Shown in pieces: positions 17,948 to 26,705 of a stretch of 64,000 bases of DNA; the stretch's first letter is position 1, and the number at the start of each line of letters is the position of its first letter. Source of the stretch: Mycolicibacterium peregrinum (GTDB lineage: Bacteria > Actinomycetota > Actinomycetes > Mycobacteriales > Mycobacteriaceae); the NCBI RefSeq assembly GCF_001665625.1, contig NZ_LZSY01000116.1:1-64000 (forward strand), given 5' to 3'. A model generated the notes under the pieces. The model worked only from the letters and a program-made list of their open reading frames with translations. It was not told where the DNA came from and searched no databases. Both the position numbers and the translations under genes were made by a program.

Positions 17948-18819
17948 CCGCGATCGAGGAAGAACTGGTATTCGACGACAGCGGGCTGAACACCTGGACC
18001 GACGAGGAGCGGTTCGAGGTCACCAGTGAACGTCTCGCCGAATACGCCGCGGCCACCAACGATCCGATCCCGGCGCACCGCTCCGGTGACATCGCTCCTC
18101 CGGTGTTCGCGATCGTTCCGGTGTTCGAGGCGCTTTTGGTACCCGCGGTCGACGTGTTGCCGGTCGAACTCATCCCAAGGGTGGTCCACGGCGAACAGGA
18201 CTTCCATTTCCACCGGCCGATCCGGCCCGGCGACAAGCTGGTGTCACGCGGGAAGATGATCGGCTACGAGGGCCTGGAGAACGGAACCCGTGCAGCGATC
18301 TACCTCGAATGCCGCACGGAGGATGGCGAACTCGTCAACGAACAATACGTCACCACGTTCGTGCGGGGCTTCGACGCCGGCAAGACGATGGGGGAGTTGA
18401 GCCCGAGTCACCGGTTCGACGAAACGTTGCGTGCCGGCACCCCGGTAGCGACCGTCGTCCAACACGTCGATGATGACCAGACATTCCGGTACAGCCCGGC
18501 TTCGGGCGACCCGATGCCCATTCACCTCGACGAGGAGGTGGCGAGGGATGCCGGTCTGCCCGGCATCATTGCGCACGGCCTTTGCACCATGGCGTTCACG
18601 TCGTGGGCCGTGCTCACCGAAGTGGCGAGATCGGATGTGAACCGACTCAAGCGATTTGCGGTGCGGTTCTCCAAGATGGTGCTCCCCGGCGACGACCTAG
18701 AGACCCGCATCTGGCGGAAGGGGTCGTCCGACGGTGTCACGACATACGCATTCGAAACCGCCAGGGGCTCCGATTTCGTCATCACCGACGGCCTGGCCGA
18801 AATAGCCGAGGAGGCATAG
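17944..18819 (+). CDS. MaoC-like double hot-dog enoyl-CoA hydratase
   Basis: A 291-residue protein with an N-terminal FAS1-type dehydratase hot dog (residues ~15-140) and a C-terminal MaoC hydratase domain. The C-terminal domain has GDPMPIHLDEEVARDAGLPGIIAHGLCTMAFTSW, containing the Asp/His pair (HLD, IAHG) of R-specific hydratase 2. It would hydrate the enoyl-CoA made by the FadE encoded downstream. ATG overlaps the previous stop (ATGA), and the SDR starts 4 bp after its own stop. Confidence 0.85.
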   Translation: MTAIEEELVFDDSGLNTWTDEERFEVTSERLAEYAAATNDPIPAHRSGDIAPPVFAIVPVFEALLVPAVDVLPVELIPRVVHGEQDFHFHRPIRPGDKLVSRGKMIGYEGLENGTRAAIYLECRTEDGELVNEQYVTTFVRGFDAGKTMGELSPSHRFDETLRAGTPVATVVQHVDDDQTFRYSPASGDPMPIHLDEEVARDAGLPGIIAHGLCTMAFTSWAVLTEVARSDVNRLKRFAVRFSKMVLPGDDLETRIWRKGSSDGVTTYAFETARGSDFVITDGLAEIAEEA

Positions 18820-18823
18820 CAAG

Positions 18824-19696
18824 ATGGGTGCATTGGAAGGACGCGTCGCGGTCATCACCGGCGCGGGTCGCGGAATCGGGCGGGAACACGCCCTGCTGTT
18901 CGCGTCGGAAGGGGCCAGCGTCGTCGTCAACGATCTGGGCGGCAGCAACGCCGGCGAGGGCACAGACGCCGGGCCGGCGCATGACGTGGTCGCGGAGATC
19001 CAGGCTGCCGGCGGCAAGGCCGTGGCCAATACCGCGAACGTTGCCACCTGGGATGGGGCGAAGTCCTTGGTACAGCAGGCGATCAACGAGTTCGGTCGGC
19101 TCGACGTCGTCGTCAACAACGCCGGAATACTGCGAGACGGATTCATCCCGACGATGGCCGAGGCGGACTGGGACGCGGTGATCGCCGTTCACCTCAAGGG
19201 GCACTTCTCGGTACTGCGCCACGCGGCCGAGTACTGGAAAGCCCAGTCGAAGGCCGGCGACCAGCCCAACGCAGCGGTGATCAACACCGCATCGGGCTCG
19301 GGGACCACGATCCCGAACGCCGGACAGGCGAACTACGGATCGGCCAAGGCGGCGATCGCCGCGCTGACTCTGGTAGCCGCCGACGAGTTGGAACGCTACG
19401 GCGTCCGCGTGAATGCGATCGCGCCGATCGCTCGGACCCGACTCACCCTGGCGACCCCCGGGATGGGCGCGCTGATGGCGGAACCCGAGGAGGAGGGAGA
19501 GGCCGACCTGTTCAGCCCGGCCAACATCTCACCGCTCGTCGCCTACCTCGCGACGGAGAAGTGTCCGGTCACCGGTCGGGTGTACGCCGTTCAGGGCGGG
19601 GCGATCTCGCAGTTGGCCGGCTGGCACGACGTCGAGACCATCGAGACGGACAGTCTGTGGCAGATCGACGACATCGCCGGACGGCTGCCGTCATGA
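18824..19696 (+). CDS. SDR 3-hydroxyacyl-CoA dehydrogenase (Hsd4A-like)
   Basis: A 290-residue short-chain dehydrogenase: nucleotide-binding TGAGRGIGR (residues 12-20), NDLGGSNAGEGTD loop, NNAG, active-site Ser in NTASGSG and YGSAK. The long NDLGG insertion is typical of the multifunctional-enzyme-2/Hsd4A type that oxidises (R)-3-hydroxyacyl-CoA, which matches the stereochemistry of a MaoC hydratase. It is coupled to the FadE gene by a 4-bp overlap. The substrate is not known. Confidence 0.85.
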   Translation: MGALEGRVAVITGAGRGIGREHALLFASEGASVVVNDLGGSNAGEGTDAGPAHDVVAEIQAAGGKAVANTANVATWDGAKSLVQQAINEFGRLDVVVNNAGILRDGFIPTMAEADWDAVIAVHLKGHFSVLRHAAEYWKAQSKAGDQPNAAVINTASGSGTTIPNAGQANYGSAKAAIAALTLVAADELERYGVRVNAIAPIARTRLTLATPGMGALMAEPEEEGEADLFSPANISPLVAYLATEKCPVTGRVYAVQGGAISQLAGWHDVETIETDSLWQIDDIAGRLPS

Positions 19697-20934
19697 TCGA
19701 GTGGTCCGACACCGATGTGATCATGCGTGACACGGTCCGCGAGTTCATCGACAAGGAGATCCGGCCGCATCTCGACGGGCTGGAGAGCGGTGAGCTGTCG
19801 CCGTACCCGTTCGCCCGCAAGCTGTTCAGTGAGTTCGGGCTCGACGTGATGGCGGCCGAGGCGGTCAAGACCATACTCGACAAGGAGCGCGAACGCGGAG
19901 TCGGCGAGCGCCGGCAGTCCTCCGGCGGCATGAGTGGTCTCGGCGAACAGGCCTCGATGGCTGCGGTCATGGTCGCAGAGCTGGCCGGGGTCAGTATCGG
20001 GCTGCTCAGCACCGTGGGGGTCAGTCTGGGGCTGGGTGCGGCGACCATCATGAGCCGTGGCACCTTGGCTCAGAAGGAGCGGTGGCTCCCGGAACTGATG
20101 ACGCTGGAAAAGGTTGCGGCCTGGGCGATCACCGAACCCGATGCGGGATCGGATGCGTTCGGCGGTATGAAGACCTACGTCAAGCGTGACGGTACCGATT
20201 ACATCCTGAACGGGCAGAAGACCTTCATCACCAACGGCCCCTGTGCCGATGTGCTGATCGTCTACGCCAAGCTGGACGAGGGCAACGCCGGGACTGACCG
20301 GCGGGACCGCCCGGTGCTCACCTTCGTGCTGGACTCCGGCATGCCCGGCCTGACCCAGGGCAAGCCGTTCAAGAAGATGGGCATGATGTCCTCGCCCACG
20401 GGTGAGTTGTTCTTCGACAACGTGCGGATCAGCCCCGATCGCTTGTTGGGGGAGACCGAATCTCACTCCGGAGGCGACGGACGCGACAGTGCGCGAGCGA
20501 ATTTCGCCGCGGAGCGCGTCGGGGTGGCGTTGATGTCGTTGGGCATCATCAACGAGTGTCACCGGCTCTGCCTGGACTATGCGAAGACCCGCACGTTGTG
20601 GGGTAAGAAGATCGCCGAGTTCCAGTTGATCCAGCTGAAGCTGGCCAAGATGGAGATCGCCCGGATCAATGTGCAGAACATGGTGTTCCAGACGCTGGAA
20701 CGGCTGAAGTCTGGCTCGCTTCCGACGCTTTCGGAGGCCTCGGCGATCAAGCTCTACTCGTCGGAGGCCGCGACGGAGGTGGCCATGGACGCCGTTCAGT
20801 TGTTCGGCGGTAACGGCTACATGGCCGAATACCGCGTCGAGCAACTTGCGCGTGACGCCAAGTCGCTGATGATCTACGCGGGCAGCAACGAGGTGCAGGT
20901 TACTCACATCGCGAAGGGGCTGCTCGCGGGATGA
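19693..20934 (+). CDS. Acyl-CoA dehydrogenase (FadE21-like)
   Basis: A 413-residue FAD-dependent acyl-CoA dehydrogenase with AWAITEPDAGSDAFGG, NGQKTFITNG, FGGNGYMAEYRVEQLARDAK and a C-terminal IYAGSNEVQ. The usual catalytic Glu of the IYEGT motif is Ala here; instead Glu274 in AAERVGVALMSLGI aligns with the catalytic Glu of isovaleryl- and long-chain-type dehydrogenases, suggesting a branched or bulky substrate. M. tuberculosis has fadE21 next to ltp1, so this may be its counterpart. It overlaps both neighbours by 4 bp. Confidence 0.85.
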   Translation: MIEWSDTDVIMRDTVREFIDKEIRPHLDGLESGELSPYPFARKLFSEFGLDVMAAEAVKTILDKERERGVGERRQSSGGMSGLGEQASMAAVMVAELAGVSIGLLSTVGVSLGLGAATIMSRGTLAQKERWLPELMTLEKVAAWAITEPDAGSDAFGGMKTYVKRDGTDYILNGQKTFITNGPCADVLIVYAKLDEGNAGTDRRDRPVLTFVLDSGMPGLTQGKPFKKMGMMSSPTGELFFDNVRISPDRLLGETESHSGGDGRDSARANFAAERVGVALMSLGIINECHRLCLDYAKTRTLWGKKIAEFQLIQLKLAKMEIARINVQNMVFQTLERLKSGSLPTLSEASAIKLYSSEAATEVAMDAVQLFGGNGYMAEYRVEQLARDAKSLMIYAGSNEVQVTHIAKGLLAG

Positions 20935-21764
20935 TCGCCGCAAACCGCGCTCACTTCGGCGGGGTGGGCACAAGAGTGCTGTCGGTGCCGGGCAGCGGGA
21001 CCCCAGTGGTTCTGCTGCACGGCTACGCCGACAGTGCAGACACCTGGCGTGGCGTGCTCACCCGCCTGGAGGCGCTCGGACACAGGGCGCTCGCGGTCGA
21101 TCTGCCGGGCTTCGGCCAGGCGGATCCACGCCGCGCCGGCCCCTTGCGGCCGCAGTTCGATGCCTTCGCCGACGCACTTCTGGCCGAGACCGGACCCGTC
21201 GTCCTGGTGGGAAACTCGCTCGGTGCGGCGACGGCGCTCGGGGCGGCGGCCCGAAATCCGGACCTGGTCACGGCGGTCGTCGCGCTGGACGATCCGCTCA
21301 ATGCCCGCCACTGGATCGCCAAACTAGCCCGAAAGCGCTCCATCCCCGCAGGGTTCTGGTCCTGCGTGGCACGCGTCCCGGTTCCGGCGCGTACGCTGCG
21401 CTGGCTCACCGTTACCGCTGTGCCGCGGGCGCTGTACGGCCCAGGGATCACCGCCGATCCTCAGGTCGTGGCCTATTGGTCCGGTTTGGTGTCGGGGACA
21501 TCCGATGTCGCGGCGTTGGGGCGGGATGCCTTCCGATATGCGCATGAGGCGCTGGGTGGTCACCACGGTATCCGGGTCGGCTGCCCCACCGTGGTCGTGC
21601 ACGGCGCGCGTGACCGGATCATTCCTGTCAATGCCAGTCAGGCACTGCACCAACAGATTCCAGGAAGTGAGCTCGTCGTGCTGTCCCGATCGGGTCATTG
21701 TCCACAACTCGACGATCCGGATGCCGTGGTTCGGATCATCACTGAGATCGGTGTGGCCGCGTGA
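20931..21764 (+). CDS. Alpha/beta-fold hydrolase
   Basis: A 277-residue alpha/beta hydrolase: VVLLHGYADSADTW oxyanion region, nucleophile VGNSLGAA (Ser near residue 100), and a late HCPQLDDP His. It could release the acid substrate of the downstream CoA ligase from an ester or act as a thioesterase. It overlaps the FadE stop and the ligase start by 4 bp each, so it belongs to the same operon. Confidence 0.82.
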   Translation: MIAANRAHFGGVGTRVLSVPGSGTPVVLLHGYADSADTWRGVLTRLEALGHRALAVDLPGFGQADPRRAGPLRPQFDAFADALLAETGPVVLVGNSLGAATALGAAARNPDLVTAVVALDDPLNARHWIAKLARKRSIPAGFWSCVARVPVPARTLRWLTVTAVPRALYGPGITADPQVVAYWSGLVSGTSDVAALGRDAFRYAHEALGGHHGIRVGCPTVVVHGARDRIIPVNASQALHQQIPGSELVVLSRSGHCPQLDDPDAVVRIITEIGVAA

Positions 21765-23374
21765 TGGGCGTACTGCATCAGCTGCGCGATGTCGTGGCGG
21801 CCGCTGTAGTTCTGCAGCGTCGCGGTCTGGTCGACCTGAGCGATCCCCTTGCAGCGCTCCGTGCGTCCCATGCCTTACGCAAGTACGGGTCGTTCGGCGG
21901 TCTGATCACCCACGCCGCTGCGCGATACGGTGACACGACTGCACTTGTCGACGAAGCCGGAACCCTGAGCTTCCGCGATCTGGAACGAACGTCGAATGCG
22001 TTGGCCCGCGGACTGTCCCGCAAGGGAGTCGAAGCGGGATCGGTAGTCGGCGTCCTCGAACGCAATCACCGGGGACTGATGCTCGCACTGGCGGCGGCGG
22101 GCAAGATCGGCGCCAGAGTGGTACTGCTCAACACCGGATTCGCAGCACCGCAGCTGGCCGACGTCTGTACGCGGGAGAGTGTTTCGGCGGTTGTGGCCGA
22201 TGAGGAGTTCACAGCACTACTCGACGCGCTGCCGCCAGGTATCGAGAAGATCGTCGGATGGGTTGATGCCGCAACGACGCGTAGCACGTTGGATACCGTC
22301 GCGCGGGACGAGTGGACCGATCCGTTGCCCGCGCCGGGCAGGCTCGGTGGGATGGTCTTGTTGACCAGCGGTACCACCGGAACACCCAAGGGTGCACCGC
22401 GAAACAAGGTCAGCCCGTTGCAATCCGCCCAGTTGCTCGACCGGATCCCGTGGCCGGCCGGCGGAGCCTACTGTGTGGCGGCACCGATGTTCCATGCCAC
22501 TGGGCTGGCGACCTGCTCGCTGGGACTTGCACTGGGCAACCGCGTCGTGTTGGCCCGCCGATTCGAGCCCGAGGACACACTTGCGTCGATCGAGAACCAC
22601 CGGGCGGGCGCGCTCATCGTCGTGCCGACGATGTTGCAGCGAATCCTCGACCTGGGTCCCGATGTGCTCGGGCGCTATGACACCTCCTCGCTGGAGGTGG
22701 TGTTCGCTGCCGGTTCTGCGCTTTCGCCAGACCTCTGCCGGCGCACGGCAGACGTGTTCGGCGACGTGCTCTACAACCTGTACGGGTCGACCGAAGTCGC
22801 TGTCGCAGCCGTCGCCACCCCCAGCGAACTGCGGGCGGCCCCGGGCACCGTGGGACGTCCACCGGTCGGATGCGCCGTGGCCGCCTACGACGAGCAACGC
22901 CGCAGGATCACCGAACCCGGGCGTAGCGGAACGCTTTTCGTGTCCAGCGGGCTGAGCTTCTCGGGGTACACCGACGGTGGACACAAGGAGATCGTCGACG
23001 GTCTGTTGTCCTCGGGGGACACCGGGCATTTCACCGCCGACGGGTTGTGGTTCGTCGACGGTCGTGACGACGACATGATCGTCTCCGGGGGAGAGAACGT
23101 CTTCCCACTCGAGGTCGAGAACCTGCTCGCCGACCACCCGGCGGTGGTCGAATCATGTGTCCTCGGCGTGGACGACGATGACTTCGGAAAACGATTGCGA
23201 GCTTTCGTGGTTCGCAATCCGGATTCTGATCTGGATGCCGATGGTGTCAGGACGTATGTCCGTGCCGGGCTGGCCCGGCACAAGGTTCCCCGGGACGTGA
23301 TCTTCGTCGACTCGTTGCCGCGCAACGAGACCGGAAAAGTCCTCAAAGGAGCGTTGCGGAAGGAGTTCCGATGA
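21761..23374 (+). CDS. Acyl-CoA synthetase (FadD-type, AMP-forming)
   Basis: A 537-residue ANL-superfamily ligase: ATP P-loop LLTSGTTGTPKG (near residue 203), YGSTEVAVAA, GDTGHFTADGLWFVDGRDDDMIVSGGENVFP and the C-terminal catalytic Lys in NETGKVLKG. It activates a carboxylic acid to its CoA thioester, the entry step for the beta-oxidation enzymes of this operon. The start is GTG 21761, overlapping the hydrolase stop, or the adjacent ATG 21764. Acid specificity cannot be read from sequence. Confidence 0.88.
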   Translation: MMGVLHQLRDVVAAAVVLQRRGLVDLSDPLAALRASHALRKYGSFGGLITHAAARYGDTTALVDEAGTLSFRDLERTSNALARGLSRKGVEAGSVVGVLERNHRGLMLALAAAGKIGARVVLLNTGFAAPQLADVCTRESVSAVVADEEFTALLDALPPGIEKIVGWVDAATTRSTLDTVARDEWTDPLPAPGRLGGMVLLTSGTTGTPKGAPRNKVSPLQSAQLLDRIPWPAGGAYCVAAPMFHATGLATCSLGLALGNRVVLARRFEPEDTLASIENHRAGALIVVPTMLQRILDLGPDVLGRYDTSSLEVVFAAGSALSPDLCRRTADVFGDVLYNLYGSTEVAVAAVATPSELRAAPGTVGRPPVGCAVAAYDEQRRRITEPGRSGTLFVSSGLSFSGYTDGGHKEIVDGLLSSGDTGHFTADGLWFVDGRDDDMIVSGGENVFPLEVENLLADHPAVVESCVLGVDDDDFGKRLRAFVVRNPDSDLDADGVRTYVRAGLARHKVPRDVIFVDSLPRNETGKVLKGALRKEFR

Positions 23375-24219
23375 ATACGACCCCATTCGGAAGTGGACAG
23401 GTGGTGGCGATCACCGGCGGTGCGCGGGGGATCGGCAGGGCGACCGGGGCGGCGTTTCTGCGCGCCGGTGCGCGGGTCGCACTGGGCGACATCGACGCCG
23501 AGTTGGTCGAGAAGACGGCGGGCGAACTCGTCGAGGCGACCGGGGGTGTGGTGTGCGGGCTGCCGCTCGATGTCACCGACCGGGCATCGTTCTCGTCGTT
23601 TCTCGACGCGACCCAGGAACGGCTCGGCCCACTGGGCGCGCTGGTGAACAACGCAGGCATCATGCCGACCGGCGAGTTCACGCAGGAGAACGACGACATG
23701 ACCGACCGGATGGTCGCGATCAACCTGAGTGGTGTCCTCTACGGATCGAAGCTCGCTGCGAACCGGATGGCCGGGCGCCGCGGTCACATCGTCAACGTGG
23801 CGTCGCTGGCCGGTGTGAGCGCCTTTCCGGGATTGGCCACCTACTGCGCCACCAAGCACGCGGTCGTGGGGTTCTCCGAGGCGCTGCACCTCGAACTGGC
23901 CGCTACGGGAATCGGAGTCACCGCGGTGCTGCCCGGCGTGGTGCACACCGAACTGTCTGCCGGGCACAGCACTCCGAAATGGATTCGGCCGATCGCTGAG
24001 GTCGAACCCGAGGATGTCGCGGCTGCGATCGTCTCCGCAGTAGGAAGCCGCAAGAACACGATTGCGGTACCTCGGACCCTGGGCGCGATGATCAAAGTCG
24101 CCTCCGGCCTACCCGACAGCGTGCGGCACCGACTCTCCCGCACTGCCCATTTCGACACCGCATTCACCCATGTCGACGCGGAAGCACGGGCGGCCTACCA
24201 CCGGCGTCTCGACATCTGA
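23371..24219 (+). CDS. Short-chain dehydrogenase/reductase
   Basis: A 282-residue classical SDR: TGGARGIGRATG cofactor motif, DIDAE (acidic residue favouring NAD), NNAGIMPTG, active-site VASLAG and YCATK. It is the last gene of the ltp1 operon, starting within the ligase stop (ATGA). It probably oxidises a hydroxyl on the substrate or intermediate. Convergent with the SfnB-like gene across 5 bp. Confidence 0.85.
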   Translation: MNTTPFGSGQVVAITGGARGIGRATGAAFLRAGARVALGDIDAELVEKTAGELVEATGGVVCGLPLDVTDRASFSSFLDATQERLGPLGALVNNAGIMPTGEFTQENDDMTDRMVAINLSGVLYGSKLAANRMAGRRGHIVNVASLAGVSAFPGLATYCATKHAVVGFSEALHLELAATGIGVTAVLPGVVHTELSAGHSTPKWIRPIAEVEPEDVAAAIVSAVGSRKNTIAVPRTLGAMIKVASGLPDSVRHRLSRTAHFDTAFTHVDAEARAAYHRRLDI

Positions 24220-24224
24220 GGGCC

Positions 24225-25442
24225 TCAAAGCTGGCCGTGGCGAGGCGGTTTCGTGCCGGAGAGCGTGTAGTTGCCGATGTGACGGATCTTCCAGCGGGTC
24301 GCGTCGTGCAAGGTGTGCGTGCGCGCGTCACGCCAGTAGCGTGACAAGTTGCCCGACGCCGACGCGCTGCGAGTCCCGCCGAATTCGAACAATGCGCTGC
24401 CCGCTTCCACCGCGGCGCGCGCGGCGGCCACCTTGGCGATCGCGACCGCGATCGAGGCCGCCGCCGCGCTGTCCTCGGTGAGATCGGCCCGGGCCGCGTC
24501 GATCTGCCGGGCCGCCTCGGCGAGTAACGCCTGCGCGCCCCGCACCGTCACGGTCAGCTCACCGGCGACCTGTACGAGGGTCGGGTCTTCGACGGCGCTG
24601 GACACCGACGCCTCGAAATGCGGACGGGCGTTGGCCGCCTGACGCACCCCTTCCTCCAGCGCGGCGGTCGCGATGCCCACATCGAGAGCTGCGTGCAGCA
24701 GCTGAGCCCGCGCCCCGTAGACCGTGGGCCGTGTGAAGATCGGGCTGAACTCGACGACGTGCTCCGCCGGCACCTCGACGGCATCGAGCGTGACGGTGCC
24801 CGAGGCCGTGGTCCGCTGGCCCATGCCATCCCAGTCGTCGACAACTTCGACCCCGTGGGCATCGCGTGGGACGAACGCGATGGCCTTGGGGGTGGTGGCC
24901 GTCGGCACCAGCCCCGAGCCATCCGAGCGCGACGCCCGCACGATCAGCCAGTCGGCGAACAACGCCCCCGTCGAGTAGTACTTGCGGCCGTCGAGTACAT
25001 AGCCCGGGCCCGAGGGGGCGAGCGTCGTGGTGTCCACGTCGACGGGATGAGGACCCCGTTCGGACTGGGCATTGGCGAACAGCGCCCCATCCAGCACCAG
25101 GCCGTAGAAGTACGCCTGCTGCTCCGGCGTGCCCTGCAGACGCAAAGCCTCCAGGAACGTGAAATGCGAATGCGGAATCTGGCCGATCGACGGGTCGCCG
25201 TGCGCGATCAGTCGCAGCACCTCGGCGAGCACCGACACGGGCACGTCGAGCCCGCCGTAGTCGGCCGGCACCGTCACGGCCAGCAGCCCCGATTCCTTGA
25301 GGGCCCGCACCTGCTCGTGCGGCAGGGCCCGGTGCGCGTCACGGGCGCCGGCCTCCTCGGCGAACGAACTCGACAGCTGCGCCGCGGCGGCGAGCGCGGC
25401 CCGGGCCGAGGAGATGCGGGTAGCGCCGGCCAGATCGGTCAT
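24225..25442 (-). CDS. SfnB-family acyl-CoA-dehydrogenase-like flavin monooxygenase
   Basis: A 405-residue acyl-CoA-dehydrogenase-fold protein of the SfnB/DszC/DBT monooxygenase type, with PADYGGLDVPVSVLAEVLRLIAHGDPSIGQIPHSHF and FANAQSERG replacing the acyl-CoA-dehydrogenase motifs. Such enzymes use FMNH2 to oxidise sulfones or related organosulfur compounds under sulfate limitation. ATG 25442 overlaps the stop of the SsuD-like gene by 4 bp, so both enzymes are made together. No transporter or flavin reductase gene is adjacent. Confidence 0.8.
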   Translation of the reverse strand: MTDLAGATRISSARAALAAAAQLSSSFAEEAGARDAHRALPHEQVRALKESGLLAVTVPADYGGLDVPVSVLAEVLRLIAHGDPSIGQIPHSHFTFLEALRLQGTPEQQAYFYGLVLDGALFANAQSERGPHPVDVDTTTLAPSGPGYVLDGRKYYSTGALFADWLIVRASRSDGSGLVPTATTPKAIAFVPRDAHGVEVVDDWDGMGQRTTASGTVTLDAVEVPAEHVVEFSPIFTRPTVYGARAQLLHAALDVGIATAALEEGVRQAANARPHFEASVSSAVEDPTLVQVAGELTVTVRGAQALLAEAARQIDAARADLTEDSAAAASIAVAIAKVAAARAAVEAGSALFEFGGTRSASASGNLSRYWRDARTHTLHDATRWKIRHIGNYTLSGTKPPRHGQL

Positions 25443-26608
25443 CGCGGTGTACCGACGAACGGGATCGAGGCGGGCGCACCGGCTTGTGCGCCTCCGCCGA
25501 ACAGCCCGCGCTCGCGCAGGATCGGCACCACGCCCTCGCCGAACCAGAACAGCTCCTCCAGATGCGGATAGCCGGAAAAGATGAACTCGTCGATACCGAT
25601 CTCGGCGTACTCGGCGATCCGGTCGGCGACCTCGGTGTGGGACCCGACCAGCGCGGTGCCTGCCCCGCCGCGCACCAGCCCGACGCCCGACCACAGGTTG
25701 GGGGCGATTTCCAGGCTGCGGGCGTCGCTCCAGGTGCCGTTGGCGCGGTTGCCCTCGTGCAGGGCACGCATGCGTTTCTGGCCCTCGGACTGGCTGCGCG
25801 CCAGTCCGGCCTGTGCGGCGGCGACGGTCTCCTCGTCCAGGGCGGCGACCAGCCGATCGGCCTGGGCCCACGCCTCCTCGGAGGTGTCACGCGAAATGGT
25901 GTGCAGGCGGATACCGAAACGCAGTTTGCGTCCCTGCTCCTCACCCAGCGCCCGGATCCACTCGATCTTCTCCCGCACCGCGGCCGGTGGCTCGCCCCAG
26001 GTCAGGTAGACGTCGGAGTGTCGGGCCGCCACCGGTCCGGCCGCCTGCGAGCTGCCGCCGAAGTACAGCGGCGGTACCGGGGTCGGGGGCAGGGCCAGCG
26101 AGGCCTCCTCGACGTCGATGTACTCACCCTTGTGGGTCACGGTCTCGCCGGCCCACAACCGGCGCACCACGTCGAGGAACTCGTCGCAACGCGCATACCG
26201 GGCGTCCTTGTCCAGGTGGTCGCCGAAGGCCCGCTGCTCGTGCGCCTCGCCGCCGACGACGACGTTGAGCAGAATCCGGCCGGGTGCGTGCCGGGCGAAC
26301 GTCGCGGCCATCTGAGCCGACAACGTCGGGCTCACCAGACCTGGGCGGAACGCGACCAGGAACGCCAGCGACGTGGTCTCACGGGCCAGCAGCGCCGCGG
26401 TGATGAAGGCGTCCTCGCACCAGGCACCCGTCGGGATCAGCGCGCCCGTGAAACCAAACCGCTCGGCCGAGCGGACGATCGACGCCAGGTAGTCGATCGA
26501 GGCCTCGCGGTCACCACCGGCAGAACCGGCCGGCGTGCCGTGGCCGCCGCCGACGATGAGCCGGCTGTCGCCGTAGGTGGGTAGGAACCAGTGCAGAGAG
26601 ACAGTCAC
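25439..26608 (-). CDS. FMNH2-dependent alkanesulfonate monooxygenase (SsuD-like)
   Basis: A 389-residue luciferase-like flavin monooxygenase. The N-terminus VTVSLHWFLPTYGDSR aligns with SsuD (WFLPTHGDGHYLG), and RPGLVSPTLSAQMAATFARHAPGRILLNVVVGG is diagnostic. SsuD cleaves alkanesulfonates to sulfite and an aldehyde. GTG 26608 gives the SsuD N-terminus, but no clear Shine-Dalgarno is present and a GTG some 13 codons upstream is possible. It is upstream of, and overlaps, the SfnB-like gene. Confidence 0.82.
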   Translation of the reverse strand: MTVSLHWFLPTYGDSRLIVGGGHGTPAGSAGGDREASIDYLASIVRSAERFGFTGALIPTGAWCEDAFITAALLARETTSLAFLVAFRPGLVSPTLSAQMAATFARHAPGRILLNVVVGGEAHEQRAFGDHLDKDARYARCDEFLDVVRRLWAGETVTHKGEYIDVEEASLALPPTPVPPLYFGGSSQAAGPVAARHSDVYLTWGEPPAAVREKIEWIRALGEEQGRKLRFGIRLHTISRDTSEEAWAQADRLVAALDEETVAAAQAGLARSQSEGQKRMRALHEGNRANGTWSDARSLEIAPNLWSGVGLVRGGAGTALVGSHTEVADRIAEYAEIGIDEFIFSGYPHLEELFWFGEGVVPILRERGLFGGGAQAGAPASIPFVGTPR

Positions 26609-26705
26609 GAACAGGACATCTTGGTGTCGAATCGGCTGTTGCACACGGGTAAAAATCGCGCTGATCCAGACACCTGTCAGGGTCGCGGTGTCGTGGAGCG
26701 GCAGA

